64,000 nucleotides of DNA, from contig JALMQS010000303.1 in NCBI GenBank assembly GCA_024734495.1, forward strand, positions 23,188 through 87,187, read 5' to 3'. This stretch comes from Forficula auricularia (taxonomy: Eukaryota > Arthropoda > Insecta > Dermaptera > Forficulidae). The translations under genes were made by a program, and so were the position numbers. The notes under the pieces were generated by a model. It did no database searches. It was not told the DNA's origin and worked only from the letters and a program-made list of their open reading frames with translations. Shown here piece by piece: positions 1 to 12,322 of this stretch (positions are counted from its first letter, which is position 1; every line of letters begins with the position of its first letter).

Positions 1-97
1 TTTTTTCCATAACAACAATATTAAATTTTGTTTGATTTTTCTCTGCTCTGTAAAATTTTCTTATTGTGAGTTAGCAGGTTTACTCTCTAAGGAGACG

Positions 98-900
98 AAA
101 TTCATTTTTATTTGCCGTTAATAAGGAGAAAATTAGGAAATTCTTGGAATTTTGACATAATTTAAAGTTAAGGTATTTTTAAACGTCGAGAGGTACAAAA
201 ATCATCTAGAAATTTTCATTTTGGGTCTCTCTTTAAAGTGAAATAAAATAAAACAATTTCTTCTTATAAAATCTTTACAGGGTTACCTAACACCCCATGA
301 TAAAAAATTCTTTTTTTTGGTCTTCCAAAAAATTCGACCTCCTCCCATTATTCGAGTAAAATTTTAATTCCATTTTTAATTTCTGAAAAAATGAAGATAT
401 ATATAATTTGTTAATTTCAAGTTTGTTTCTTTTATTTAGGTTAAGAGCTACAATGTTCTGACAAGTCACTTTTTAACGCCAAAATACTTGAAATATCAAA
501 TTCATTTTTATTTGCCGTTAATAAGGAGAGAATGAGGAAATTCATGGAATTTTGACATAATTTAAAGTTAAGGTACTTTTAAACGTCGACAGGTACGAAA
601 ATTATCTAAAAATTTTCATTTTGGGTCTCTCTTACATCGTCATTTTAAAGTGAAATAAAATAAAACAATTTCTTCTAATAAAATCTTTACAGGGTTACCT
701 AACACCCGATGATAAAAAAATTCTTTATTTTTGACCTTCCAAAAAATTCGACCTCCCCCATTATTCGAGTAAAATTTTAATACGATTTTTAATTTCTGAA
801 AAAATGAACATATAAATATATATATAATTTGTTAATTTCAAGTTTGTAACATTTATTTAGGTTAGGAACTACAATGTTCTGACAAGTCACTTTTTAACGA
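98..900 (+). repeat. 400-bp direct tandem duplication
   Basis: Two adjacent units start with aaattcatttttatttgccg at 98 and 498 (period 400) and end with gttctgacaagtcac near 470 and 890. They differ by scattered substitutions and small indels. A more diverged relative lies at about 33979-34150. No protein is encoded. Confidence 0.85.
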
Positions 901-2020
901 AAAACTAAAAATTGAAAAATATCATTCGAAAACGATAAATAATAACAATTTTGATATCTCAAATATGTAAAAGGATATGAAAGTTTTCTTATCTGAAATT
1001 CCGTTAGATAGATATTATTTTCAACAAATTTATATATATAATCATACCTTTAACTTAACCCACATGATTCTTCTACTAAGGATCACCGGTTCATATTTAA
1101 TTAGGGTTTATTAAATATTATTTCTTCCTCAAAATGTTTATGTATTATATATAATTTTTTATTATAATACAATATTATAATTTTCATATTAAATAATAAT
1201 AATTATAAAATTACATGATATTTTGCTTTGAATGGCAAAGTTTTCTAGAAAATTACGCAGAATTAATTGAAGTTTATATTGTTTTAATATCTGTTAATCG
1301 ACATTATTTGTTATGATATATCTGTGGAACTCTTGGTATTCGTGTCTCTCTCGCACTTGGCCGCTTTTAATTCAACATCTAGCCTGATATTACAAAAGAG
1401 TAGCTAAAACTTTCTCCCTAATTGGAATAAAATCCATAAAACAAGACATTCTTTGTAATGGCAGCAAACAGCAACACTTTCCTTATTTACTGTTTCACTT
1501 GCAACTGATTTTGCTTACAATAAAATATCTGTAATCTTGGCTGATTAGTAAAAACGAAACTGATCTATTTCCTATTCATAGATCATTTCTTGTATGCTTG
1601 ACACAAAAAAAGTATGAGATATAATATCTAATCAGACATTTTAAAACGTAATTGAAATTAGTATTTATTTTAAGTTAGTTAAAAAATTAAACGTTTAAGA
1701 ACAATCGATTGGCCAACTTTCTATTTACATTAGATTTTGTTTACAATTAAGTGAAAGTGTTTTTCATAGAGTGTAATCGTCTTAATTACCACTAGAGCTC
1801 TCTGCCTGCCTTGCCATTTTTTGAGAATTTTCTCTTAAGCCAAATGACCTACTTTCGAGCAGTAAAAAAGGAACTACCGATAAAATGACAGGAGGTGGCC
1901 TAGCAAGTGGGGGGGAATCATTTGGAAACAGCTAGACCCCCCTCCCACACGATAGACCCCACTCTATTACTAGCACAAGGGAATTCTTCAAATTTTTAAG
2001 ACAATTAACTTTGATGAAAA

Positions 2021-2225
2021 AAAACAACAGCTTCATTTCCTTACTCCTAGTAAATACGGTATCTGGCAATACATACTATAAATAAAACATAAAATAAACC
2101 ATCTAGCGAGTGGTTGAGTCAAATTTTAAGAGTGAATCCTCTTACATGATGAAACTAAAAGAAAGAGAAATCAAAGAGGTTGCCCTCTGCTTGATGCAAA
2201 TATACATATGCATATACAACAAATA
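2021..2225 (+). repeat. Direct repeat copy 1, ending in a foldback-family arm
   Basis: This stretch is repeated at 2539-2747 with about 90% identity. Its last 60 bp (aaagaggttgccctctgctt and following) are the outer arm of the foldback element at 5726-6329, so this is a solo arm plus flanking sequence. Confidence 0.8.
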
Positions 2226-2538
2226 CTTCCGACAGGCATTTTAATCAAAACTTTGATAAAGAACATACGATACAACGATGAAGTTTTTAATTTTATTTCT
2301 CCTTCGGACTTTTTAATCCAAAGATTTTTAAAATTAAAAAATACCTTTTTTATCAGTAAAATCCTTCATCCATGTATCGTGGTGTAAGTGAGTTGTAAAT
2401 CTAATATACTTTGCAATATATGACCAAAATATAATAAAAATTAAACTTCTAAATTCTCTCTCTATTGAATTTGATATGTAATTAAATTATTTTACAATAT
2501 CTTTAAAAAAATTTGCATTGACTTGAACAAGCTTTTTA

Positions 2539-2747
2539 GAAAACAACAGCTTCATTCCCTTACTCCTAGTAAATACGGTATTTGACAATATATACTATAA
2601 ATAAAACATAAAATAAACCATCTAGCGAGTGGATGAGTCAAATTTTAAGAGTGAATCCTCTTACACGATGAAATTAAAATAAAAAGAAATCAATGAGGTT
2701 GCCCTCTGCTTGATGCAAATATATATATGCATATATACAACAAATAT
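2539..2747 (+). repeat. Direct repeat copy 2, ending in a foldback-family arm
   Basis: Second copy of 2021-2225, beginning aaaacaacagcttcat and ending in the aaagaggttgccctctgctt arm. Further arm copies occur at 5730, 6240 (inverted), 34195 (inverted, diverged) and 45440 (inverted). Confidence 0.8.
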
Positions 2748-3039
2748 AAATATGTATATCATCACTGTTATATCAAAATGTCGTTTGTCAAAATTACCAA
2801 AAAAAAAATATATTGAGGATAAACACTGGTATTTGTTAGTTACATCTGCTCCCAAATTGTTGTAGATATGTTATCAGGTGATAGAACTCAAGTTACAGAT
2901 TAAAAACAAAACGCCAGAGGTATCAAGTATTTAAAGTTAATACAAAATGAAAACAGTACTACTGAAAAGTATTGATTTTTACATACCATATTTTTATATA
3001 ACAGCGACGATATAATGCAAACAAAAAAAAAAAATATTA

Positions 3040-3165
3040 ACGAAAATGAATTTAGGTCAAATCAAAGTTTTTAATAGATATGTTTATATTGCATGTAGCA
3101 TGTTCTTGTCCCCTCGGGAGTCGAACCCAAACCCTAGTACTCTTTCCGGGCAATTAGTCAAAAAA
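3040..3165 (-). repeat. SINE-like tRNA-related fragment
   Basis: Minus strand carries a Pol III box-B-like block, gggttcgactcccg, after a box-A-like part (ctaattgcccgg). The same unit, with the same tttaatagatatgtttat flank, recurs at about 28916-29767. There it is bounded by a 15-bp target duplication, so it is a retroposed family. Confidence 0.6.
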
Positions 3166-3213
3166 ATATTGATTGTTATATTATTAAAATAGATACAAAA
3201 ACATTAAATAAAA

Positions 3214-3251
3214 CCTAAACGTTTCAGGAGAATTTCTCCCTTTATCAATGG
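3214..3251 (-). ncRNA. Hammerhead-like motif with U3-A8 core
   Basis: Minus strand: CCA, then UUGAUAA in place of CUGANGA (both C3 and G8 changed, to U and A, which can still pair), one extra A, a 6-bp stem II with loop AAU, GAA, ACGU, U, and a stem I strand with one bulge. Sense orientation relative to the MSK transcript. Confidence 0.5.
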
Positions 3252-3315
3252 AAGTTTTATTTATTTATTTTTTATTTATTTTCATTGATGTTCAATTTTT
3301 AACCATTTGAAAATT

Positions 3316-3353
3316 CCATTGATGAAAGGAGAAATTTTTCCGAAACGTTAAGG
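3316..3353 (+). ncRNA. Hammerhead-like motif, opposite arm
   Basis: Plus-strand partner of 3214-3251. The core reads UUGAUGA (U3 with G8 retained), then a 5-bp stem II, GAA, ACGU and U. Likely weakened by the U-G core pair. Confidence 0.4.
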
Positions 3354-3657
3354 TTTTTTTAAAGGGTTTGTATTTATTTTAAATACTATATAGGTATATA
3401 GGTAATTTATTTGTTAGACTAGAGTTTCGAAGGTTTATGAATCAACAGCTGCTACTCTAGGCAAAACAAAATCTTTTCAATGATGAAACTAACTTACCAA
3501 ATTGAGAAGAAATAGATTTATATAAAAACAATTTTATCTGAAACTTTGGCTTATCCGTGTTTGTCAAAAATATATGATAGTTTTATCATTTTCAAAATAT
3601 ATATCAATATTCTATTTTATAATTTAATAATATAATTTTGTAAATCTTGAATTTATG

Positions 3658-4168
3658 GTGCTTAGGAACTTGGAATTGAAAAAAATCAACAATTTGAAAG
3701 CAGCGTTTTGTCTCTTTATCGAGACTTTCTCAAGCTCTTTAAAAAACAAACAAAATTACAAAAAAATCTCTTAGCAAGAAATGTATTAATTTTAAATTTA
3801 TTGTTTCCCGTTGGATTTAATAAATACATTTTCTGTAGTAAATATAGATGATTATAAATAAGGTTGATAATAAATAATTCAGTTATCTTTGAGATCTTAT
3901 AATACACCGGTCTCAAGGATAACGCCACATTAATTTGTATCAATTTTATTTATAACTAAGTTATGTACGTTTTGTAATATTTGGGTAAAAATTGTATTTA
4001 TTAAATCCAACATGAAATAATAAATCTAATAGGTTTAAAATTGTATATATTATTAAGCAATTTATTTGCAATTTTGTTAATTCGTTATATATCTTGAGAT
4101 TAAAGAGACGAAACGTTGCTTTCTAATTAAGTGTTTTCCATTTTTCCAGAAGTACAACTCCCTAAGAA
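3658..4168. mobile_element. Diverged foldback with hammerhead-like arms
   Basis: Long imperfect inverted repeat. The left block around 3696-3739 and its complement around 4093-4123 include gaaagcagcg and cgttgctttc. Inner arms share atttattaaatccaac. Each arm keeps a different part of the motif. Confidence 0.65.
3696..3739 (-). ncRNA. Hammerhead-like motif, damaged
   Basis: Minus strand: AAGAGC (stem I), UUGAGAA (U3 and A8), one extra A, perfect stem II GUCUC/GAGAC with loop GAUAAA, AAA instead of GAA, ACGC, U, then GCUUUC closing stem I with five pairs. The G12 change and altered stem III should impair cleavage. Confidence 0.5.
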
Positions 4169-4976
4169 ATCTCATTTAAAAAACATAATTTTTAGATATT
4201 TATTTTATGCAGTATATTTTTAAAAATAAATAAATAAATAAAACACTCCGCAGATTCGCAGACCTAGGTTCCCTACTTTTTTCAAAAATAACAATTTTAT
4301 AGACACTAAATTAATTAAAAACTACTCACACTAAGCTACATTTATGAATTTTTACAGAAAATGTATAGGTTAATACCGCGCTATTTTTCTATTTCTATGG
4401 AAAATATTTTTACAATATGTCTCTCACTGTCATTATTGTGATAAGATATACAATAAATGCGCACAAAGTAATACTTTATTATGTTCACTTTTAAATATAG
4501 GTATGTTAGGAAAAAATTTGATCTATTATTATTCAGGTACTAAAATAAATGAGCCTGAGAGAGAGAGTAGTTATTAAATCTAAAACAATAAGAGAACCTT
4601 TATTACTTTCACTATTATATTATACAGTGCTAAAGTTCAAAATTCACATTAAACATAAGTTGTCAAGTATTTTAATTTCGATTTTAGCCTGATATCTCAA
4701 AAATGATAAATTGAATAAAATGGAAGCCTGGGTAAAAATGTTAATCTCATTTTTTACCTCGACTATTCTCGATTTTATTATCATTAACAGGACTTCAAAA
4801 TAAGTAACCTATTGCTCTCATCGTCTCATCTTCACTCATTAAAAAAAAAAACATTACAAATACTTGAATAAAAGATTTCACTGTCGATGGTAACAGAATT
4901 GTTTTTATTTTAGGTTAAAAATAAAATAAAATGAGAGAGTCTTCTGTTTTTTAATAAAATAATTTTTAATTATTTC

Positions 4977-5019
4977 TAGAGACTATAGTTTCGAAGGCAT
5001 TGCCTTCATCATCAGTCTA
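4977..5019 (-). ncRNA. Hammerhead ribozyme-like motif, complete
   Basis: Minus strand, 43 nt: stem I strand UAGA; core CUGAUGA; one extra U; stem II GAAGGC/GCCUUC with loop AAU; GAA; stem III ACU-AU-AGU (three pairs, 2-nt loop); C as cleavage-site nucleotide (GUC); stem I strand UCUA. All invariant core positions are present. It is in sense orientation within the MSK intron. Confidence 0.72.
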
Positions 5020-5219
5020 TCACAAATATTTCAAATTAGTTACAAATTAAGATTTATACATAGAAAATTTTGAAAAATATATAATGTCTTTTTCTTCATG
5101 TTTCCTCTTGGGAGATTTGAATATAACTCAAGAGGAAACATGAAGAAAAAGACATTATATATTTTTCAAAATTTTCTATGTATAAATCTTAATTTGTAAC
5201 TAATTTGAAATATTTGTGA

Positions 5220-5262
5220 TAGACTGATGATGAAGGCAATGCCTTCGAAACTATAGTCTCTA
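5220..5262 (+). ncRNA. Hammerhead ribozyme-like motif, complete (opposite arm)
   Basis: Identical 43-nt motif on the plus strand in the right arm of the same foldback. Both arms therefore keep an intact core, three stems and the GUC site. Confidence 0.72.
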
Positions 5263-5459
5263 GAAATAATTAAAAATTATTTTATTAAAAAACAGAAGAC
5301 TCTCTCATTTTATTTTATTTTTAACCTAAAATTACAAATACTTTTTAAATTGAAAGTTTCTTTTTGCTGAGAGTAGCAGAATTTTTATAAATTAAAGGAG
5401 ACAATAATAAAAGAGTGTGTCTTCTGCTGGAAAAATAAATTTTTAATTTTTAATTTAAT

Positions 5460-5547
5460 AAATTTAAATCTTTTATAAAACAATCTAGAAACATTCATTA
5501 AAAATTCATACGTTTCAGGAGAAATTCTCCCTTTATCAATGGAATTT
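5460..5547 (-). mobile_element. Solo arm of the 43310-43500 foldback family
   Basis: It shares the block aaatcttttataaaacaat with the foldback at 43310-43500 and carries one hammerhead-like motif (5502-5547). No inverted partner is visible. Confidence 0.6.
5502..5547 (-). ncRNA. Hammerhead-like motif with U3-A8 core, well-formed stems
   Basis: Minus strand, 46 nt: stem I of seven pairs (AAAUU, bulged C, CA against UGAAUUU); core UUGAUAA, with the C3-G8 pair replaced by U3-A8; extra A; stem II of six pairs (GGGAGA/UCUCCU, loop AUU); GAA; ACGU; A at the cleavage position. Confidence 0.58.
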
Positions 5548-5826
5548 GAAAAATTTGAAAAAAATACTTGCTTTAGAAATAGACAATGATACAGACTGTC
5601 TTGGAGATGAAATTAGCTTGAATAAAAATCAAAAATATTTACGACATATTATTTTTCTCTAAAAAATTTTCAATAATATTAGAAAATGAGTTCATATCTG
5701 ACCTTTTGTAATTGAAATTTTTTTTCATAAAGAGAAACAAAGAGGTTGTCCTCTGCTTGATGCAAATAAACATACACACATATATATATCAAAAATCTAT
5801 ATCTGTAAATATATTATTTATTTGTT

Positions 5827-5867
5827 TGAGACTATAGTTTCGAAGACTTGGCCTTCATCATCAGTCT
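5827..5867 (-). ncRNA. Hammerhead-like motif
   Basis: Minus strand: AGA, CUGAUGA, extra U, stem II GAAGGC/GUCUUC (one G-U) with loop CAA, GAA, stem III ACU-AU-AGU, C, then UCA. The core is intact, but stem I has only two clear pairs. Confidence 0.55.
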
Positions 5868-5960
5868 TTTTTAATAAATATTATTTTTCATGGGGTCAGT
5901 ATCGCATGGATATTGAAATTTTATTGATCTTTACTTAGACGAGAGCCAGTTAAAATTAAT

Positions 5961-6000
5961 AATGATGATGAAGGTCAAGTCTTCGAAACTATAGTCTCAA
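5961..6000 (+). ncRNA. Hammerhead-like motif, core mutated
   Basis: Plus-strand partner: AUGAUGA (C3 to A), stem II GAAGGU/GUCUUC, GAA, ACUAUAGU, C. Stem II and stem III persist, but the C3 change should abolish cleavage. Confidence 0.4.
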
Positions 6001-8507
6001 ACAAACAAATAATATACTTATATTCAGATATATTTTAAATGAGAAAGAATTCAATCTTTAGGACAAATTCTAAGATTTTAGTAGAAATATTATTATTTTA
6101 TTTCTCTTTTAAAATACAACTTGGTTAATCTGAAGCCGAGCTGATTTTTTGAAAAACATTCCAACTATTTTCAAAAAAAAAAGATGCTCAAATCTTTAGT
6201 TTTATACAGATATATATTTTAGATATACCTATATTAGTATATGTTTATTTGCATCAAGCAGAGGACAACCTGGTTGTTTCTCTTTATGAATCAACAACTC
6301 TCCTACTCTCGGTATAATAAAATCTTTTCAATTGAATTTTTTTGTTTAAAATTTTGATCATTTCTAAAATTACTCTTTATTCTAAATTCCGTTTTTTTAT
6401 CTAAAATTTTAGGATTGAAAAAGTCAAAATTGTATCCCAGGTTAATTGAATGACTAGCTAGTATGACATATCTTGTTTTTAGATATTTTACAAAAAAAAA
6501 AAACAACTCTGTCTATAGGTATATACCATATATATCTAATGTTTTGGAAAATTTGTATTTCTATCTAAATACATTTTTTCAAGAGCATTTGTATTTGTAA
6601 CTAGATGCTTTTAAAAGTGTATCTTTAACAACATTGGCTTATGTATTTCTTACAATTTAAGGCGAAAAACAATCAGGATTAAATTACGTTTGTTTTAAAT
6701 GAATCGGAAGTCCAAATCCATGTCAATTCAAATTTGTAAATTAAAAAAAAAATTGGACACGAATCACATCATAAATTTTTATTATTTTCATTTAATGTTC
6801 CTTCTAAAAAAATGAGTGTTTTATGAAAGTAGTGTGCACAGTACATATACACATACACATATTCTCATGTTTATTTAGTTAAATATTTTAGTCTAGACCA
6901 CTCAATTCGATTTCCCCAGATCATAAACTAACCATTAACTGTCACGCGTCAATTTAACCAATTCTTCAAATCTTGGAATTATTAAAGGGAGGAGATGGCT
7001 GCATTTTTTTTTTTTTTGAGTTTGTTTTATTATTATTATTATTATTGTTCGGTGAGGAGATCGATTTTGTTCAGCCCTGACCTGACCCACATTGTGATCT
7101 AGTTCCAAATAACATTCCCCCCTTGTCTCTTCTACTTCTACTTCTTGCTTCACTATTTATCATACACTATTCTACTATATAAAGGTTTATATTCTCAAAC
7201 TAGAATAAAATCGATTTCGAAATATTTATATTAAACAAGATGGCAATATTGGGAGTGAAAGTGAAATTTCTCTTGAACTATAAATATATACCTATATTTA
7301 AATTAAATACATGTATTACCAAATAGGAAACAATCTTTCGAGTAAATAGAATATATTATAAATATATCAAAAATTAAGGTAAAATGTCATTGGTAATTTA
7401 TATATAGGTAAATATATATAATCAAATTTAATTGATTTATTTCTGGTAAATGTTTAGATTTCAGATAACATCACTTACTTTTAAATAGGATATTTCTAGT
7501 AAAATATTGAATACATAACGTTTTGCACTTATAATAAATCTCTAGTACTTTGGAAGATATATCACATATCTGCCTGCTGACAATTATCCAATTCAGTTAG
7601 TAATAATACATATATCCGAGCCCGACTCGCACATGGCCACCTTATTATGATTTGGAAGATAACTTAATTTTTTTCTCATTTTTCACCATTTTTGTTACGA
7701 AATTTTAATTATTGATTATTTATTTTTAAAGTGCCTATCGAAAATTAAAGATTATTTATTTAATATAGCCATATATGGATATTTGGAAACTCAGAAGGTC
7801 GCACTGACTGAGATTTATCGATTTTCTAATGTTTTAATAATAATAATAATAATAATGGTATTTTTATTTTACCAAATCCTTTTATCATACATTCAAAATT
7901 ATATTTCTTCAATATTACTTGAAAGACTCTAGCATTCGGTATTCTAAACATTGAGTATTCTAATAGAAATATCACATCCAAAGTACTTAATCTAGTGGTT
8001 TTTGTCGAAATCATTCAAATATTATTAACGTAATCAGTATAACTATTTTGACTTTCACTGACATTTTTCGTTGCTACTGTAAAAAAATTATCGTTAGCAG
8101 AAACCGAATAATAGGTTTGTAAAGTATTTTAGAACAATTCAATGGTTGGGAAAAATGTGCAACGGTTTTGATTTAATTGGCATCGAAAGCCAATCAAATT
8201 GGGTCATCAATTGAAGGATGACGCGGGCTGCGTGTCAGGAACAAGGCTGCGCCAAGCCTCAAGGACTTGGCGAAGATAGGCAAGAACGCCGAAGACCTAG
8301 GTAGCCTAGACTAGCTAAACAGGTGAGCTTGCTGTTCGAACATATGATCAAACAACACTCAAATTTGGCCTAGTCACAATTTATTTAAATATCTCCTAAT
8401 AGAGACAAATTATTTAATTCAAACTATCTTGGTAACGCATGCAGTAACTAACGTACTAACAGACATTTTGAATTATGTTTCTTGTAAAATATAATTTTTT
8501 CGATATA

Positions 8508-8923
8508 CATATATATGTTGCAATAAAAACCCGTTTTAGTAAGAACGATTTCTTACTAGTTAAAATGCTTTTCACTGAATACCTTTGCGGCAACCAGTGT
8601 TTACTGACTTTGATTGAGTTTGGTTCAAAGGTCTAGAATCTTCATTTTTGACTTTCCGCCTCATTTTGGGTCTTTATTTTCAAAAATTTTTAAACGAAAA
8701 GGTCAAAAATTAAAAGCAAAGTTGTAGAGAATGTAATTTTTGATATTTTCGTTGAAAATCTTTTGAAAATAAACAGCCAAAATGAGTCGGAAGGTCAAAA
8801 ATGAGATTGATGATTATAGACCTTTGAACCAAACTCAACCAACATCAGTAAACTATAGTTGCCACGGGTATTCAGTGAAACGCGTCTTTGCTAAAAAACG
8901 GGTTTTTACTGCAACATATATAA
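8508..8923. mobile_element. Inverted-repeat element (foldback, no hammerhead seen)
   Basis: Arms of about 190 bp: atatatgttgcaataaaaac at the left, and its near complement, ending acgggtttttactgcaac, at the right. The internal segment tgagtttggttcaaaggtct is inverted at 8819-8843. The apparent ORF at 8782-8988 is one arm of this repeat. Related segments (ggttgagtttggtc and similar) occur near 16.6-16.7 and 21.05 kb. Confidence 0.75.
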
Positions 8924-9938
8924 AGCTTTCTTGTAGACCAAAACGCCATGATTTCGCTCAATTTTTTTCTAATCTAATCAACGTTTAATCTCAATATAAA
9001 GAATCTACATGTGAAATTTTGTTTTGATATTCACACTAGTTTTTGTGCTAGAGGGTACATAAAATTTGGTAACGCACTAACGTACTTACAAACGTATCAA
9101 CAGACATTTTGAGAAAGTATTTAATATCTCGTAAAATATAATTTTTCGATGTTCACTCTTCAGGGCTTTTTTGTAGACCAAAACGACATGGTTTCGTTGA
9201 ATGTTTTTTTATCAAAATAATTTAAGCTGTTTTTGAGACATTTCGAAAAAATGAAGCACCCAAAAAACACTTTTTCATACAGGATTACAATATTTGACTT
9301 TACTCTGTATGGCAAAGTAAAAAAAAATCTAAATATATAAAATTAAAGGGTTCAGGCACATAGAAATGGAGGAAAAAGTGAAACCTTTTAAGATTCACTA
9401 CGCAGTTTCGGCGAATAATGCAAAATGCATCTACTCGATTTTTTATTATTAATATTATTTACTATCCGTGAGACAAACAGACACAAAATTGATCGTTTGA
9501 ACCTTAATATTAAAGGAAAAATGATTTCCCCACATGCGCAGAGATTATATTGACATTTCTATGCCAAGGAGGTCCAATTGGATATATCATTATTAAGCAT
9601 ATAATATCCATTGGCTTCCAATTGATCACTACTGAGTGTTTCATGATTTAGAAATTATATATTAATATATTCCATTATAGATCTTACAGTAATTTCTTTT
9701 ATATCATATAGTTTATTTATTTATTTTGTTATACTCCTATATTTCGTTTTATTTCAAATATGCTTAAGGAATCTGTGACGACTGGCTAAATGGGCATTTA
9801 GTTCCCGAGATCAACGGAGTAGAAAAAAAATATTTACTATAGAAAAGCATTAAAATTTCAAAAAACTATTGAAAAAATGATAGAGTATTTTTTAAATAAT
9901 TTTGGATTTTTTTTACCCGAGCTAGTAAGTCCAAAATC

Positions 9939-10251
9939 CTTAGACCATGAAATATATAGACACGCCTTGGCGTCGATTTGGTGAGGTCAACATCTCCTAT
10001 AGAACTTGACGTCATCTGTAGGTAGAAACACCCAGAAATAGCATGGCCACTATAGGAATTATTATACATTGAGATAAATTTATTGTAGTTTAGATTATTT
10101 ATTTTGGATTCCAATAATCGCAAATTAATATTAAATTAATATAACCAAAATATTTATGCGAGAACGTGACGTCATCTGTAGGCGATATTGGCCTCACTTC
10201 ACTCTATGTGGAGAGTAGCAGAGGGCGTGTCTATACATTTCATGGTCTAAG
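9939..10251. mobile_element. MITE-like inverted-repeat element
   Basis: Termini of about 28 bp match as inverted repeats (cttagaccatgaaatatata at the left; its complement, with the shared tgtctat and catggtctaag, at the right). An internal inverted pair includes gacgtcatctgtagg, which also appears as a direct repeat at 10008 and 10168. No ORF of note. Superfamily unassigned. Confidence 0.65.
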
Positions 10252-11210
10252 CCAAAATCTAACCAGTGCATTGGAAATACAAAAATTTTAGCATAAGAAT
10301 TCACGATGAGAAGCTAGAAATACAATATAAATATATACCATATTATCTTAAGTGTTGATATGCGAGTCCAACTCGCACTTACCGGATTTTTTTTATCAAA
10401 ATAATTTTAGTGACTTTTCACAGAATTTTTCAAAAATAAGCAAAAAAAAAATCACAAATACAATATTTTTCCATGCTGACGTATGGTAAATTAAAAATAG
10501 TAGTCAACAAAATAACAACCACCTGTTTACGATTATAACACGCAAAAGAATTCCGATTGTATTCTCTTGTATTAAATAGGAGGATTTGATGTAATAAATA
10601 AATCGATCTCACATTGAAGGTCTGATGTGAAATCCATTGAGCTAGTGCGGGGAAGATAGAAAAAATAAAAAGTACAAACATCTGTGGAAACGATTGCCTA
10701 ACTATGTTGAGAGCATCCATCTTTTCACTTTTAAATATATAATAAACGAAAGCATTTTTCAAATCAATATATCGTTCAAATAAAAAATAGGAAAAAAAAA
10801 TCACTTAATTTGATTTTAAAGGGAAAGTGAAGGCATAAATGAAGAAAAAAATACATTAAAATGGTTTTAAAACTTGTCTTATTAAATTTTTATTTGTAAA
10901 TAAGAATAATTGGATTCGCGAGACAAGTGAAAGTTATCTTTTTTTATAGAATCGTAAAAATGGTATATTGTTCAAAAATTAAGCTATTGTGAAAGAATAA
11001 TAAATTGCAATTCAATTGTCCATATAAAATAATAATTATAAGTGATGAATTTTCAGAGAATGACACGGTTTGAAATTCGAAATTTTATGCTTGGAATAAA
11101 ATCTAATCAGGATTGGGTAGTAATCTGTTATTTGTAATCTGTATCTGTAAATTTTGTACTTCGAGAAAACCATAAATAAAATTTTGTTCTTAAAATAAGA
11201 GTCAAAAATA

Positions 11211-11229
11211 CCCCCCCCCCCCCCCCCCC
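11211..11229 (+). repeat. Homopolymer C run
   Basis: About 19 consecutive C. Low-complexity sequence; length may be uncertain in the assembly. Confidence 0.9.
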
Positions 11230-11339
11230 GATAATATTTTTAATATAATTTAATTTAATAAATAATTTCCTCATTTATAACAGATCCTTTGAAAATAATC
11301 TTAAATTGCCCCGAACTTGTGCATTACAGTCATGGGGGT

Positions 11340-11495
11340 AGCCGAGGGGTGAACCGCGATTGGAATTAGGTGTACACCGTCTTTGGAATTATTTGGAATT
11401 CATTAGATAATCTATTGTTATCTATTGTCTTCTACTTGGAAATGAAAGTGGAAGTAGGTGTACACGATTTTAGGTCGTGGTTCACCCCTCGGGGG
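11340..11495. repeat. Short inverted-repeat element
   Basis: The ends match as inverted repeats: gaggggtgaaccgcga at the left and tcgtggttcacccctc at the right. Inside, aggtgtacac occurs twice in direct orientation. Possibly a small MITE. Confidence 0.55.
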
Positions 11496-12048
11496 TAGCT
11501 AATCCCAAGCTAGATGCCTAAATCTCGTGCATTCTGATTAAATTTCTAATTAATTAATTAATTAATTGCTAAAGCGGTTTCAGCCCAAACTTTTCTTTCT
11601 ACTCAACCACTAAAGTGCCAATTTCGCAATTAATATTTTAAATTAAAGAAACCAATTATCAAAAACAAATGATTTAGCAATTTTTAATCAGTGAATTGTT
11701 TGAGCTAGAAACTTTGAGTCAAATTTGAACACATTAGCTATAACCATTCAAGAACTCTTCATATAACGATTTGTTTTTCGTTCGTTTTTTGTTTTTTTAT
11801 TTTGATTTACAGTAATTTTTCATAAGTAATTTCTTGAATAAGTTGAAATATAATTTGAAGGCAAACTAATAGGCATGCGTTTATTGAATATCTACCTACT
11901 AATTTATTAATATACTTAAGTTCTTAAAAATTAATCTGTGCCTTACCATCTTTTCAAAAGTATTAAATAAATTGAATAGTTAATGTCCTTAATTCATAAA
12001 TAAATAATGCTAGTGATTTTTAAAATAAAACACATTTATTTTTGTTTC

Positions 12049-12090
12049 AGGCTACGTTTCGTCTCAATTCATCAAATCTTCTTCAGACCC
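12049..12090 (-). ncRNA. Hammerhead-like motif
   Basis: Minus strand: GGGU, CUGAAGA, extra A, weak stem II (GAUUU/GAGAC), GAA, ACGU, A, GCCU. Stem I has two G-C and two G-U pairs. The core is intact. Confidence 0.5.
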
Positions 12091-12280
12091 TATAATATTC
12101 ACAATCATAATACAGAAATCAGAATAAAAAAATTAAAATATTGCTAAGGTAGATAAAAAAAAATATTGTTAACAATTAATTAATCTCTTAATTTTGTATT
12201 CTGATTTCTGTATTGTTTTAAGTTTGTATAATATGTATGTTTTTTAGTTTTTAAGTTTGTATATGTAGGTATGTATTTTA

Positions 12281-12322
12281 GTGGCTGATGAAGTCTTAAT
12301 GAATCGAGACGAAACGTAGTCT
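12281..12322 (+). ncRNA. Hammerhead-like motif, opposite arm
   Basis: Plus strand: CUGAUGA, extra A, stem II GUCUU/GAGAC (five pairs, one G-U), GAA, ACGU, A. Stem I (GUGG against GUCU) has decayed. Confidence 0.48.

Larger units (their letters stand above)
3186..3381. mobile_element. Foldback element with hammerhead-like arms
   Basis: Inverted arms run from 3186 and to 3381 around a T-rich loop. Each arm has the block gtttcaggagaa or its complement, which folds as a hammerhead-like motif (see 3214-3251 and 3316-3353). A related single arm is at 5460-5547 and another foldback at 43310-43500. Confidence 0.75.
4866..5330. mobile_element. Hammerhead foldback element, nearly intact, with 13-bp target duplication
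   Basis: A near-perfect inverted repeat (4907-5332, arms about 200 bp, small central loop near 5110-5125) is flanked by the 13-bp direct repeat attacaaatactt at 4853-4865 and 5331-5343. Between the left duplication and the inverted repeat is a one-sided tag of about 41 nt. Related copies with the same plan are at 42985, 56225 and (inverted) 5726. No ORF. The variable-length target duplication points to target-primed retrotransposition and not cut-and-paste. Confidence 0.8.
5726..6329 (-). mobile_element. Hammerhead foldback element, two nested inverted repeats
   Basis: Outer arms (about 5726-5775 and 6239-6290, aaagaggttgtcctctgctt) enclose inner arms (5822-5867 and 5961-6008). A one-sided tag (ctactctcggtataataaaa) follows the right arm, and a near-perfect direct repeat, aattgaa plus a T run, flanks at 5710-5725 and 6330-6343. 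With the tag on the right, the element is in minus orientation. A half copy is at 45300-45488. Confidence 0.75.

Noticed and set aside
8782..8988. 68-codon plus-strand ORF
   Set aside because: Lies in one arm of the 8508-8923 inverted repeat.
10430..10804. 124-codon minus-strand ORF rich in Phe, Ile and Tyr
   Set aside because: AT-rich composition; no domain, no conserved start or splice context.
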